Positions 1 through 5,613 are shown, counted from the stretch's first letter. The stretch is DNA of 7,161 bases from an uncultured Eubacterium sp. (GCA_947653505.1 CANTHI010000189.1:1-7161); one strand, 5' to 3'. Made by a program: numbers and translations. The notes: generated by a model from the letters alone, not told the origin.

Positions 1-42
1 GTATCAGAATAGATTTCACAAAATACTGACAGGAGGTTCTTC

Positions 43-741
43 ATGAAAATCTTAGAAACAAGCAACCTGAAAAAATATTATGGCAGCGGTGACAATCAGG
101 TAAAAGCTCTGGACGGTGTATCCCTCCAGATCGAAGAAGGTGAACTTGCGGCTATCGTAGGCTGTTCCGGTTCTGGTAAAAGCACGCTGCTGCACATGCT
201 TGGCGGACTGGATTATCCGACTTCCGGCACTGTCACGATAGCCGGCAAAGAGATCTTCCGTTTAAATGAAACAGAACTGACGATCTTCCGACGACGCAGA
301 ATCGGATTCGTATTCCAGAGCTATAACCTCGTTCCGATTTTAAGCGTTTACGAAAATGTCGTACTTCCGCTGGAGCTGGACGGCAAAAAACCAGATACAA
401 AATTTATACAGGCAATCCTGCACACACTCGGCATCGAAGACAAAGCTGACCGCCTGCCCAGCCAGCTGTCCGGTGGCCAGCAGCAGCGCGCGGCTATCGC
501 AAGAGCTCTGGCAGCCAGACCCAGTATCATCCTTGCCGATGAACCGACAGGAAATCTGGACAGCCGTTCCACACAGGAAGTACTCGGACTGTTGAAGCTG
601 ACCGGAGAACGTTTCCACCAGACAATTGTTATGATTACGCACAATGAAGCTCTCGCCCAGCTCTGCGACCGTGTCATTCATGTAGAAGACGGCAAAATCG
701 TAGACGATACAAGAACCGGAGGTGTTTTCCTTGAAAAATAA
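43..741 (+). CDS. ABC transporter ATP-binding protein, MacB/LolD/BceA type
   Basis: This is the cytoplasmic ATPase of an FtsX-type ABC exporter; ATP binding and hydrolysis would drive conformational change in the permease encoded next door. All the diagnostic motifs are present: Walker A GCSGSGKST (residues 40-48), Q-loop with Q92 in FVFQSYNLVP, signature LSGGQQQR (142-149), Walker B IILADE (162-167) with catalytic E167, D-loop NLD (171-173) and switch His H200 in ITHNE. The length of 232 residues is normal for a stand-alone subunit of this family. The ATG at 43 is preceded by AGGAGG (31-36) six bases upstream, which fixes the start. The stop lies inside the start of the permease gene, so the two are almost certainly co-transcribed and translationally coupled. 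Relatives export antimicrobial peptides, export lipoproteins or signal peptide stress; which of these applies cannot be read from the ATPase. Confidence 0.96.
   Translation: MKILETSNLKKYYGSGDNQVKALDGVSLQIEEGELAAIVGCSGSGKSTLLHMLGGLDYPTSGTVTIAGKEIFRLNETELTIFRRRRIGFVFQSYNLVPILSVYENVVLPLELDGKKPDTKFIQAILHTLGIEDKADRLPSQLSGGQQQRAAIARALAARPSIILADEPTGNLDSRSTQEVLGLLKLTGERFHQTIVMITHNEALAQLCDRVIHVEDGKIVDDTRTGGVFLEK
718..733 (+). promoter_or_regulatory. Ribosome binding site and TTG start of the permease gene
   Basis: GGAGG at 718-722 lies eight bases before a TTG at 731. The in-frame GTG at 722 overlaps the GGAGG itself, so it cannot use it as a ribosome site. The TTG at 731 is therefore the likely start, giving a protein three residues shorter than the longest open frame and an 11-base overlap with the ATPase gene. 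Confidence 0.75.
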
Positions 742-3352
742 TAACCGTGCTGCCATACGCAGACTATCTTCCCGCAGTTTAAAAAACAATAAAATACGTA
801 ATCTGTTCGCAGTCTGCGCCATCGTCCTGACATCCATGCTGTTTACCGCCGTATTCTCCCTGTCTGAAGGTGTGCTTCAGGCCAGTGAAGAAACTACGAT
901 GCGGGAGACCGGCACCCGCGCACACGCCGGTTTAAAAGACGCCACCATGCAGCAATATGAAAAAGCCGCCGCAGATCCGTCCGTAAAAAAATGCAGTTAC
1001 AATATCTTTATCGGCACCGCAAAGAATATCAAACAGCGTCAGGCAGAAATACGATATATACCACACGTAGAATTTCTGTCAGACCATTTTATTTCTCTTG
1101 TGGAAGGAGATATGCCAGAAGCCGAAGATGAGATCCTTGCAGATACATTTATTATGGATGAGCTAAAAATACCGCATGCACTGGGCAGCAAAATTCCGCT
1201 TACCTTTTCGTTTATGGGCGAAACTGTGGAAAAAGAATTTAAAGTCAGCGGCTATTACAATGGCGATTCCATAAGCCACGCAAGCGAGCTGTTCCTTTCC
1301 GAACGTTTCTGGCTGAAGCTGAAAGGCAGCCGTACTGAAGATGACTTCATTGCCTGGGGTAAAAAACATCCGGACGAAAACGGGGTCGGGCTTTTATCCG
1401 TAAACCTGACTTTTTCCAATGCTTCCCACCTGGAAGAAAAAGTACAGACACTCATCCAAAATATGGGATACGAGCCCAAAACAGAACTCGATTATGGCGT
1501 CAACTGGGCTTATATGGGAAACCGCCTGGAATCTCTGGACCCGGTATCTTACTTTATCATAGGCGGTGCCCTTGCTGTCATCCTGATGACCGGATATCTG
1601 ATTATTTATAATATCTTTCAGATTTCCATCATGAGTGATATCCGCTTTTATGGTTTGCTAAAAACCATCGGCACTACGAAAAAGCAGCTAAAGCATCTGA
1701 TCATGCGTCAGGTGATAAAGCTCTCTGTCATCGGTATTCCGATCGGACTGCTGGCCGGATATGCCATCGGCAGTCTGGCCGTTCCGATGCTTGGCAGGAT
1801 CCTGTTCTCACATGTACAGCTGGATCTTTCCCTGCAGTTTCATCCGCTGATCTTTTTATCCGGAGCAGCATTTTCTGCTATTACCGTATTCCTAAGCTGC
1901 CGGAAGCCCGGTAAAATAGCCGGAAGCGTCTCTCCGGTGGAAGCCGTAAAATATACAGAAACAGCACTGAAACCCCGCCGAAAAAAGCGAAAACAGCATT
2001 CTTTTCACCCGGTATCTATGGCGTTCGCAAACCTCGGAAGAAGCAGAAAAAGAACATGCGTTGTTATCTCAGCCATATCTTTGAGCATCATCCTGCTGAC
2101 AGTCGTCATGACCGGCGTCGGCAGCTTTCAGCTGGATCAGTTTCTGGAAATGCGGATTGCTGGAGATGTAATGATCGGCAACGCCGGACTATTTCAATCT
2201 ACATCCGGCGGCAACGATTTTGAAATAGATAGAGATTATATCGCTTTCGCAGATGCACAGCCTGGCATCGAAGCAAAGGATGAAATGTGGGTAAGCTCCG
2301 CCAAACGCATCAAAGTCGATCAGAAAGGAGCCAAAAGCCTTTCAAAATTAGACCAGGAAGGCAAACTGGAGCGGTCCTACAGCACGGACCCATTAAAACA
2401 GAAATCATTTCCCGGATATATGTTTGGCTATACCGACAGACTGTTTAAAAACATCAAAGTCCTGGAAGGCAGCCTGGATGTGAAAAAATTCCAAACCGGC
2501 GATTATATTCTGCTAAGCTGCTTTTATGGCAACGATCTCTACGGTCCCGAAGACAGCCCGTATCATCCCGGAGATCTGGTAACTGTCACCAGCCATACAA
2601 ATGACACCAGATCAACAGAAATCAAAAATGAAGACGGCGAGGTGATCGATGTGATATATGACAATCTGGCAGAAAAACAATACGAAGTAATGGCCATCGT
2701 ACAATATCCGCACAGTATGGACCTGTCCCGTTATTCACCAAATGGCATGGACGCCGTACTTCCCTTAAAAGAATTTCAAAACACCGGCACAGACAACAGT
2801 CTTTGTTTTGCTATATCCTACCAGATTCAGGATAACCAGCAGGACTCCTTCGTATCTGCCCTGAAAGACTATACGGAAAACACAAATCCACTTATGGGAT
2901 TTACAAGCCGGCAGGATCTGAAAGATGAATTTTCCGGTATGACAAATGTCATATCCACGATCGGCATCTCCCTTTCTGCAGTCATCGCGTTTATCGGCAT
3001 CCTGAATTTTATCAATGCCGTGTTTACAAGCATTATTTCCAGAAAACGTGAATTTGCCATGCTCCAGAGCATCGGCATGACGACCAGCCAGCTAAAACAG
3101 GTCATGATCTGCGAGGGTATCAGCTACATCGCCATCTCCGGCATTCTCAGCCTGATCATTGGCAGCCTGCTGGCATATGCAATCCTGCACGCATTAAATA
3201 ACATCCTGATGTTTTTTGAATATCAGTTTCAGATTCTGCCGTTTTTTATTATGCTCCCAGTCCTGCTTGCTATCGCAGTCATTACGCCCATCCTGTCCTT
3301 CCGGCAGCTGCAGAAAGAAAGCATCGTGGACCGGTTGCGGGAAGCAGAGTAA
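731..3352 (+). CDS. FtsX-domain ABC transporter permease (two FtsX halves)
   Basis: This is the membrane subunit of the exporter, 873 residues from the TTG at 731. Numbering from there, it starts with a basic cytoplasmic tail and a first membrane segment near residues 26-46. A large extracytoplasmic domain follows (about 50-270), then three membrane segments (about 274-302, 330-350, 370-390). Between the first two of these three lies the typical FtsX coupling stretch (FYGLLKTIGTTKKQL). A basic cytoplasmic linker (about 414-442) leads to the second half: one segment (about 443-463), a second extracytoplasmic domain (about 465-735), and three more segments near 740-768, 797-818 and 835-855. The second half repeats the coupling motif as REFAMLQSIGMTTSQLKQ. 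This is the duplicated four-segment arrangement of large MacB/FtsX-like permeases in Firmicutes, rather than the ten-segment BceB plan. The substrate is unknown; peptide or lipoprotein-related export is an inference from the family. Confidence 0.93.
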   Translation: MKNNNRAAIRRLSSRSLKNNKIRNLFAVCAIVLTSMLFTAVFSLSEGVLQASEETTMRETGTRAHAGLKDATMQQYEKAAADPSVKKCSYNIFIGTAKNIKQRQAEIRYIPHVEFLSDHFISLVEGDMPEAEDEILADTFIMDELKIPHALGSKIPLTFSFMGETVEKEFKVSGYYNGDSISHASELFLSERFWLKLKGSRTEDDFIAWGKKHPDENGVGLLSVNLTFSNASHLEEKVQTLIQNMGYEPKTELDYGVNWAYMGNRLESLDPVSYFIIGGALAVILMTGYLIIYNIFQISIMSDIRFYGLLKTIGTTKKQLKHLIMRQVIKLSVIGIPIGLLAGYAIGSLAVPMLGRILFSHVQLDLSLQFHPLIFLSGAAFSAITVFLSCRKPGKIAGSVSPVEAVKYTETALKPRRKKRKQHSFHPVSMAFANLGRSRKRTCVVISAISLSIILLTVVMTGVGSFQLDQFLEMRIAGDVMIGNAGLFQSTSGGNDFEIDRDYIAFADAQPGIEAKDEMWVSSAKRIKVDQKGAKSLSKLDQEGKLERSYSTDPLKQKSFPGYMFGYTDRLFKNIKVLEGSLDVKKFQTGDYILLSCFYGNDLYGPEDSPYHPGDLVTVTSHTNDTRSTEIKNEDGEVIDVIYDNLAEKQYEVMAIVQYPHSMDLSRYSPNGMDAVLPLKEFQNTGTDNSLCFAISYQIQDNQQDSFVSALKDYTENTNPLMGFTSRQDLKDEFSGMTNVISTIGISLSAVIAFIGILNFINAVFTSIISRKREFAMLQSIGMTTSQLKQVMICEGISYIAISGILSLIIGSLLAYAILHALNNILMFFEYQFQILPFFIMLPVLLAIAVITPILSFRQLQKESIVDRLREAE

Positions 3353-3370
3353 TTCAGGGGGGTGAAAACT

Positions 3371-3664
3371 ATGAAGAAAACTATTTTTCCATTATTATTC
3401 GTAATACTCACCGGATGTAGTCATATCTGCGGATGCGGTCCGGTTTCAAAAGGAAATCTGGTGGATATCGATAAACATACTGTGGATGCTGATGAGCAGA
3501 CTGTAGACATCGATAAACATACTGCTGATATTAATCTGCATACGGTGAATACTGATGGCCAGACTATAGATATCGGTAAGCATACCGTGGATGTTAATAA
3601 CCATATTGTAGATGTCGATGAACATACCGTTACAATTGTAAAAAAGGAAAATCTGTCTGGCTGA
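3371..3664 (+). CDS. Small predicted lipoprotein made of tandem 7-residue VDIDxHT repeats
   Basis: The product is 97 residues and I do not recognise the family. The start is taken as ATG 3371 because AGGGGGGTGA (3355-3364) sits just upstream; the in-frame GTG at 3362 overlaps that ribosome site. The N-terminus is a short lipoprotein signal: KK, a hydrophobic core TIFPLLFVI, then lipobox LTGC with Cys16 as the lipidation site. After a Cys-containing stretch (CSHICGCG) residues 31-86 are eight perfect-length heptads. Position 2 is Asp in seven of eight, position 4 is Asp or Asn in seven, position 6 is His in six and Gln in two, and position 7 is Thr in seven. A degenerate ninth unit and a short basic tail follow. 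The gene lies 18 bases after the permease stop, so it probably belongs to the same operon. Regular Asp/His spacing would suit metal binding or a repetitive beta fold, but both are inference. Confidence 0.7.
   Translation: MKKTIFPLLFVILTGCSHICGCGPVSKGNLVDIDKHTVDADEQTVDIDKHTADINLHTVNTDGQTIDIGKHTVDVNNHIVDVDEHTVTIVKKENLSG
3461..3628 (+). repeat. Eight in-frame 21-bp tandem repeats encoding VDIDxHT heptads
   Basis: Eight contiguous 21-base units, all in phase with the lipoprotein reading frame and with no indels. Units 1 and 3 encode the same heptad with two synonymous differences. Other units vary mainly at heptad positions 3 and 5. The DNA has diverged much more than the Asp, His/Gln and Thr positions, which argues for selection on the protein rather than a recent DNA slippage event. 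Confidence 0.9.
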
Positions 3665-3694
3665 ACCGGATCAGGTTTGATCCTCTGATAACTT

Positions 3695-3907
3695 TTGCAC
3701 TTTACTGGTCTGATTCTCTGGAAGCACCTACAAAAATCCTCAATGTACCGCCGTACACCTCTTTTTTTGCTAAAGGAGCATTTTGAGAAATCCGTAAAGA
3801 AAACTCTCACGATTCCGGCATGGCTTAATAACGCCGCTTGGGAAAAAGGTATCAGCTTTTCACAAGTTTTACAAGACACATTAAAAGCACAATTACCCTT
3901 AGGATAA
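3695..3907 (+). pseudogene. HicB-type antitoxin remnant (C-terminal DNA-binding part)
   Basis: The last 40 residues of this open frame (from about 3788) read as the C-terminal region of HicB-family antitoxins: KKTLTIPAWLNNAAWEKG followed by ISFSQVLQDTLKAQL, a ribbon-helix-helix-like DNA-binding segment. The preceding residues do not resemble HicB. A different frame across about 3706-3780 encodes SDSLEAPTKILNV, which looks like the 'PxPTxI' linker that normally precedes this segment, so at least one frameshift separates the pieces. The N-terminal partial RNase H-like fold and any HicA toxin gene are absent. It is most simply a decayed 3' end of a HicAB locus. HicB identity is from recognition of the motif, not from a search; confidence is good for the motif and moderate for the frameshift. 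Confidence 0.65.
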
Positions 3908-3936
3908 ACTTTCTCTGTGGAAGTCATCTGTAAAAT

Positions 3937-4053
3937 ATGCGCATTGTTTGATTGTGATATATTTGCTTCGCAAAATCGGCTCTCACTCCTGAATCATATT
4001 CTCACGGAACGCGCAGTTTATGCCCAGTGGGGCAGACCCTGCGCGTTCCTGAC
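3937..4053. repeat. Dispersed structured repeat, copy A (internally deleted)
   Basis: This stretch shares two blocks with 5219-5386. The first is GCATTGTTTGATTGTG (3941-3956), matched at 5223-5238. The second runs from TTTGCTTCGCAAAATCG through CTCACTCCTGAATCATATTC to CAGTTTATGC (3962-4023), matched at 5314-5374 with few differences. Copy A lacks about 70 bases found between these blocks in copy B, and has about 20 bases near 4024-4045 that copy B lacks. No ORF is conserved between the copies, so this is non-coding repeat DNA of unknown role. Confidence 0.8.
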
Positions 4054-4056
4054 CCG
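4001..4056. other. Long GC-rich inverted repeat at the end of copy A
   Basis: GGAACGCGCAG (4006-4016) is perfectly complementary to CTGCGCGTTCC (4039-4049), with an inner 5-bp stem TGCCC/GGGCA (4021-4025, 4030-4034). Outer bases CTCACG and CGTGA add further imperfect pairing. A strong RNA or DNA hairpin is expected. It could end transcripts coming from the exporter operon, although the nearest T-rich run (4069-4075) is about 20 bases away, so it is not a textbook terminator. Confidence 0.6.
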
Positions 4057-4105
4057 TGAAAAGTAACTATTTTTCAGTATATACCGGGCAAAACGAAAAA
4101 CAGAC

Positions 4106-4134
4106 TTGAGAGCTGTTCTTATATGTGGTATATT
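4106..4134 (+). promoter_or_regulatory. Sigma-A-type promoter for the antisense RNA
   Basis: TTGAGA (-35, 4106-4111) and TATATT (-10, 4129-4134) are separated by exactly 17 bases. Transcription would start near 4141. No protein-coding frame follows, and the transcript would end at the hairpin shared with the toxin gene, which fits a small regulatory RNA. Confidence 0.65.
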
Positions 4135-4140
4135 ATAAAC

Positions 4141-4232
4141 AATTAAAGGAGCAACCGCCCACAAAGTGGCTGACTTCCCGGTTTAAACTACAAGCCCGCC
4201 TGTACTGGCCAAGTGACAAGGCAGGCTTATTT
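4141..4232 (+). ncRNA. Putative antisense RNA antitoxin of a type I toxin-antitoxin module
   Basis: A roughly 90-base transcript is predicted between the promoter at 4106-4134 and the hairpin at 4192-4228. It begins with a segment that can fold (AACCG pairing with CGGTT, with an inner CCAC/GTGG stem over 4153-4182) and ends in the hairpin. Its 3' end converges on the 3' end of the minus-strand toxin gene, so the two transcripts would be complementary over their 3' ends, as in TxpA/RatA-type systems. The ends are predicted from sequence only, and the RNA family is inferred from arrangement rather than from an Rfam match. Confidence 0.55.
4192..4228. terminator. Shared hairpin at the convergent 3' ends of toxin and antisense RNA
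   Basis: AAGCC-C-GCCT (4192-4201) pairs with AGGC-A-GGCTT (4219-4228): nine base pairs around one mismatch, with further possible pairing inside the loop. On the plus strand ATTTATTT follows; on the minus strand the T-rich stretch is weaker. It lies directly after the toxin stop codon, so it probably ends both transcripts. Confidence 0.6.
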
Positions 4233-4329
4233 ATTTGCTCTTGTTGTTCCTATTGTCTATATAGGCAAGCAATGCAATGAGAAACGAACCATCAAAAAAT
4301 AGCAGGATTAAAACTTCGTATATACTCAT
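4231..4329 (-). CDS. Holin-like small toxin of a type I toxin-antitoxin module
   Basis: A 32-residue hydrophobic peptide starting MSIYEVLILLFFDGSF. Residues 6-24 form one membrane segment interrupted by Asp13-Gly14, and the tail DNRNNKSK is polar and basic. This is the pattern of Firmicute peptides annotated as putative holin-like toxins (N-terminal M-S-x-Y-E, single membrane helix, Asn/Lys tail). Peptides of this class insert in the membrane and dissipate its potential when not held down by the antisense RNA. The ATG at 4329 has a good ribosome site, GAGGGGAG, on the minus strand about eight bases upstream. The stop sits against the hairpin shared with the predicted antisense RNA. Toxicity is inferred from family and arrangement. 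Confidence 0.75.
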   Translation of the reverse strand: MSIYEVLILLFFDGSFLIALLAYIDNRNNKSK

Positions 4330-4382
4330 CCGTACAATCTCCCCTCTTTTTCAGGTTTAGGGAGGCTTTCCATCTTTTTCAT
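4326..4382 (-). CDS. 18-residue ORF overlapping the toxin start (possible leader peptide)
   Basis: ATG 4382 is preceded on the minus strand by GGGGAG with seven bases of spacing, and encodes MKKMESLPKPEKEGRLYG. Its TGA stop overlaps the toxin ATG as ATGA, the classic layout for translational coupling. The peptide is charged and proline-containing, with no membrane segment, so it is unlikely to be a toxin itself. It may simply deliver ribosomes to the toxin start. An in-frame ATG at 4397 would lengthen it by five residues but would overlap its ribosome site. I cannot say whether the peptide has a function of its own. Confidence 0.45.
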   Translation of the reverse strand: MKKMESLPKPEKEGRLYG

Positions 4383-4524
4383 GTCTGTACTCCCCATAAT
4401 GGAAATGAAACCGTGTTCCCGTTAGTTGTTCAAGCTGCCCTAGAAAATCCCGGATCCGGCAATCATAACCTTTAAAGTGGCATACTAAAACCGGACACAA
4501 AGGGGAGAAATCAGACAGGTTCAT
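4357..4524 (-). CDS. Unrecognised 55-residue ORF upstream of the toxin, possibly a truncated gene
   Basis: From ATG 4524 this frame gives a 55-residue Cys- and aromatic-rich protein. It contains CPVLVCHFKGYDCRIRDFL, then a short helix-like stretch (GQLEQLTG) and FHFHYGEYRHEKDGKPP. No ribosome site is obvious, and the frame stays open upstream to 4587 without another clear start, so the N-terminus may come from inserted DNA next to the IS3 remnant. The C-terminal part from about 4480 down to 4357 reads like genuine protein. Its stop lies inside the 18-residue ORF, so three short minus-strand frames overlap in series ending with the toxin. I do not recognise the family; it may be a remnant of a larger gene. 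Confidence 0.3.
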   Translation of the reverse strand: MNLSDFSPLCPVLVCHFKGYDCRIRDFLGQLEQLTGTRFHFHYGEYRHEKDGKPP

Positions 4525-4593
4525 GGTAAGACTGAATACTGCCTGGCTTATACATAAACAAAATTCCCCATGAAATAAACAGGAGGTTTATCA

Positions 4594-5220
4594 ATGAGTT
4601 ACACAAGAAAGAACGTCTGGACATCGGAAAACAGATTTACAACAATGAATTAAGCAGAAGCGATGCAGCCGTAAAATACAGTATCAGCGGAGCACAGCAG
4701 AGATTACATGAAACTGTACCAGGATGTGAACGCCTGCCGCCCAAAAACAGGGTCCAAAAAGATGAAAATACAGCAAGAATAAACACATATTCTTCCAGAC
4801 TGCATCTGACTGAATACGAATCCATTACAAAAATGGAATTTGTTAAAAAACTGATAAAATCACGGTTCTGTGAAGCACGGGTAAAAAAGGTTTCGAAGTG
4901 AAAGGGGATGGTGCAGTCAGGACAATTATAATCTTCGCAGCCAGAATATGAAATAATACTGGAATTATCTGGTGAATTTCCAGTCAGCGTACTGTGCGAA
5001 TCTATGTGTAATCCAAAGAAGCTGCTTCTATTATTGGAAGAAACGCCTTTTGATCCGGCTCCTGAAATAAAAGTACCTGCAGACAATGTGATTCTGTTCA
5101 GGGAATATCAATTAAAATATCCGTCACACGGATATCGGTAGCTGAGCGCAATAATAAGGTCTGATACAGGACGAAAAGTTTCTGATACGTATGCGCATAA
5201 ATGCTGCAGAATTGTCAGAA
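4594..5220 (+). pseudogene. IS3-family transposase remnant (OrfA plus start of OrfB), frameshifted
   Basis: AGGAGG (4581-4586) and ATG 4594 begin MSYT, then the frame shifts to KERLDIGKQIYNNELSRSDA and AVKYSISGA, the helix-turn-helix N-terminus of an IS3 OrfA. The next piece, RDYMKLYQDVN, is in another frame. KNRVQKDENTARINTYSS and TKMEFVKKLIKSR follow as the OrfA C-terminus. After further frameshifts, EFPVSVLCESM, DPAP and FREYQLKYPSHGYR are typical of the start of OrfB. There TGG has become TAG in the usual 'YPSHGYRWLN' motif, and the frame continues as SDTYAHKCCRIV to about 5218. The catalytic DDE region is missing, so the element cannot move by itself. Identity rests on motif recognition. 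Element ends and target duplications were not found; CCGGACACAAA at 4491-4501 may be near the left end. Confidence 0.75.
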
Positions 5221-5256
5221 TGTGCATTGTTTGATTGTGTTATAGGGGATATTTTT

Positions 5257-5293
5257 CGTTACTATTCACGGCCTGGGGCCGCTCATAGTAACG
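5257..5293. other. Hairpin 1 of copy B
   Basis: CGTTACTAT (5257-5265) pairs perfectly with ATAGTAACG (5285-5293). Inside, CGGCC (5269-5273) pairs with GGCCG (5277-5281) around a TGG loop, with a 3x3 internal loop between the stems. Present only in copy B; the section is deleted from copy A. Confidence 0.75.
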
Positions 5294-5297
5294 ATTC

Positions 5298-5334
5298 GGG
5301 GCGATATGGAAAGTTTGCTTCGCAAAATCGCCCC
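5298..5334. other. Hairpin 2 of copy B
   Basis: GGGGCGAT (5298-5305) pairs with ATCGCCCC (5327-5334). Stacked inside is TTTGC (5314-5318) with GCAAA (5322-5326) around a TTC loop, with an 8-base bulge (5306-5313) on the left arm only. The inner stem survives in copy A at 3962-3974, but there the left outer arm is missing. Confidence 0.75.
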
Positions 5335-5386
5335 TCACTCCTGAATCATATTCTCACAGAACGCACAGTTTATGCGCCTTCCTGAC

Positions 5387-5610
5387 CTTTGTCATCAAAT
5401 TTATTTGAGTGCATGAAATTGTTATATAAAAAATTCATATAGTTCCACCAAAAATAGCCTCTGTTAATATGAAAATCAAAAATTCTTTTTGTATTTATCG
5501 ACTGACAAATTTATCTTATCCCTTAAAATTTTATTTCACACCTGAGCAGAAGAGATGATTTATTCCCTGTATGCCGAAAAACTACTTCCTACTATCTAAA
5601 TCAGGATCCG
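5387..5610. other. AT-rich intergenic stretch with no gene seen
   Basis: I see no coding frame, convincing promoter or strong hairpin here. It separates the repeat/IS debris from the terminator of the M56 gene. Confidence 0.5.
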
Positions 5611-5613
5611 TTT

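Larger units (their letters stand above)
5219..5386. repeat. Dispersed structured repeat, copy B (longer form)
   Basis: Shares its two outer blocks with copy A (3937-4053) but keeps a central section of about 70 bases holding one complete hairpin and the left arm of a second. It begins within a base or two of where the transposase similarity ends. The ORF that crosses it (5191-5385) is half transposase remnant and half repeat and is not a gene. The repeat looks like a family of non-coding, hairpin-bearing elements; I cannot assign a named family. Confidence 0.8.

Noticed and set aside
722..724. GTG start for the permease
   Set aside because: The GTG overlaps the only ribosome site (GGAGG 718-722); TTG 731 has correct spacing.
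340..837. 165-codon minus-strand frame inside the ATPase gene
   Set aside because: It is the shadow of a clearly coding ATPase with all motifs intact.
3461..3628. CRISPR-like array
   Set aside because: The 21-base units are contiguous with no spacers, in phase with an ORF, and vary as codons do.
3668..3683. Small inverted repeat GGATCA/TGATCC after the lipoprotein stop
   Set aside because: A 6-bp stem with no T-run is too weak to call a terminator, although its position would suit one.
3421..3927. 168-codon minus-strand frame over the lipoprotein gene
   Set aside because: Its repetitive Ser/Thr/Val/Cys sequence is the antisense shadow of the 21-bp repeats; it has no start signals, and the plus frame has a ribosome site and lipobox.
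4637..5086. 149-codon minus-strand frame
   Set aside because: It is antisense to recognisable IS3 transposase pieces on the plus strand and has no ribosome site or family resemblance.
5191..5385. 64-codon plus-strand frame
   Set aside because: It is a chimera of out-of-frame transposase remnant and repeat copy B.
5476..5510. Possible promoter TTGTAT-17-TATCTT in the AT-rich gap
   Set aside because: Both boxes match consensus poorly, the DNA is AT-rich, and no gene follows on the plus strand.
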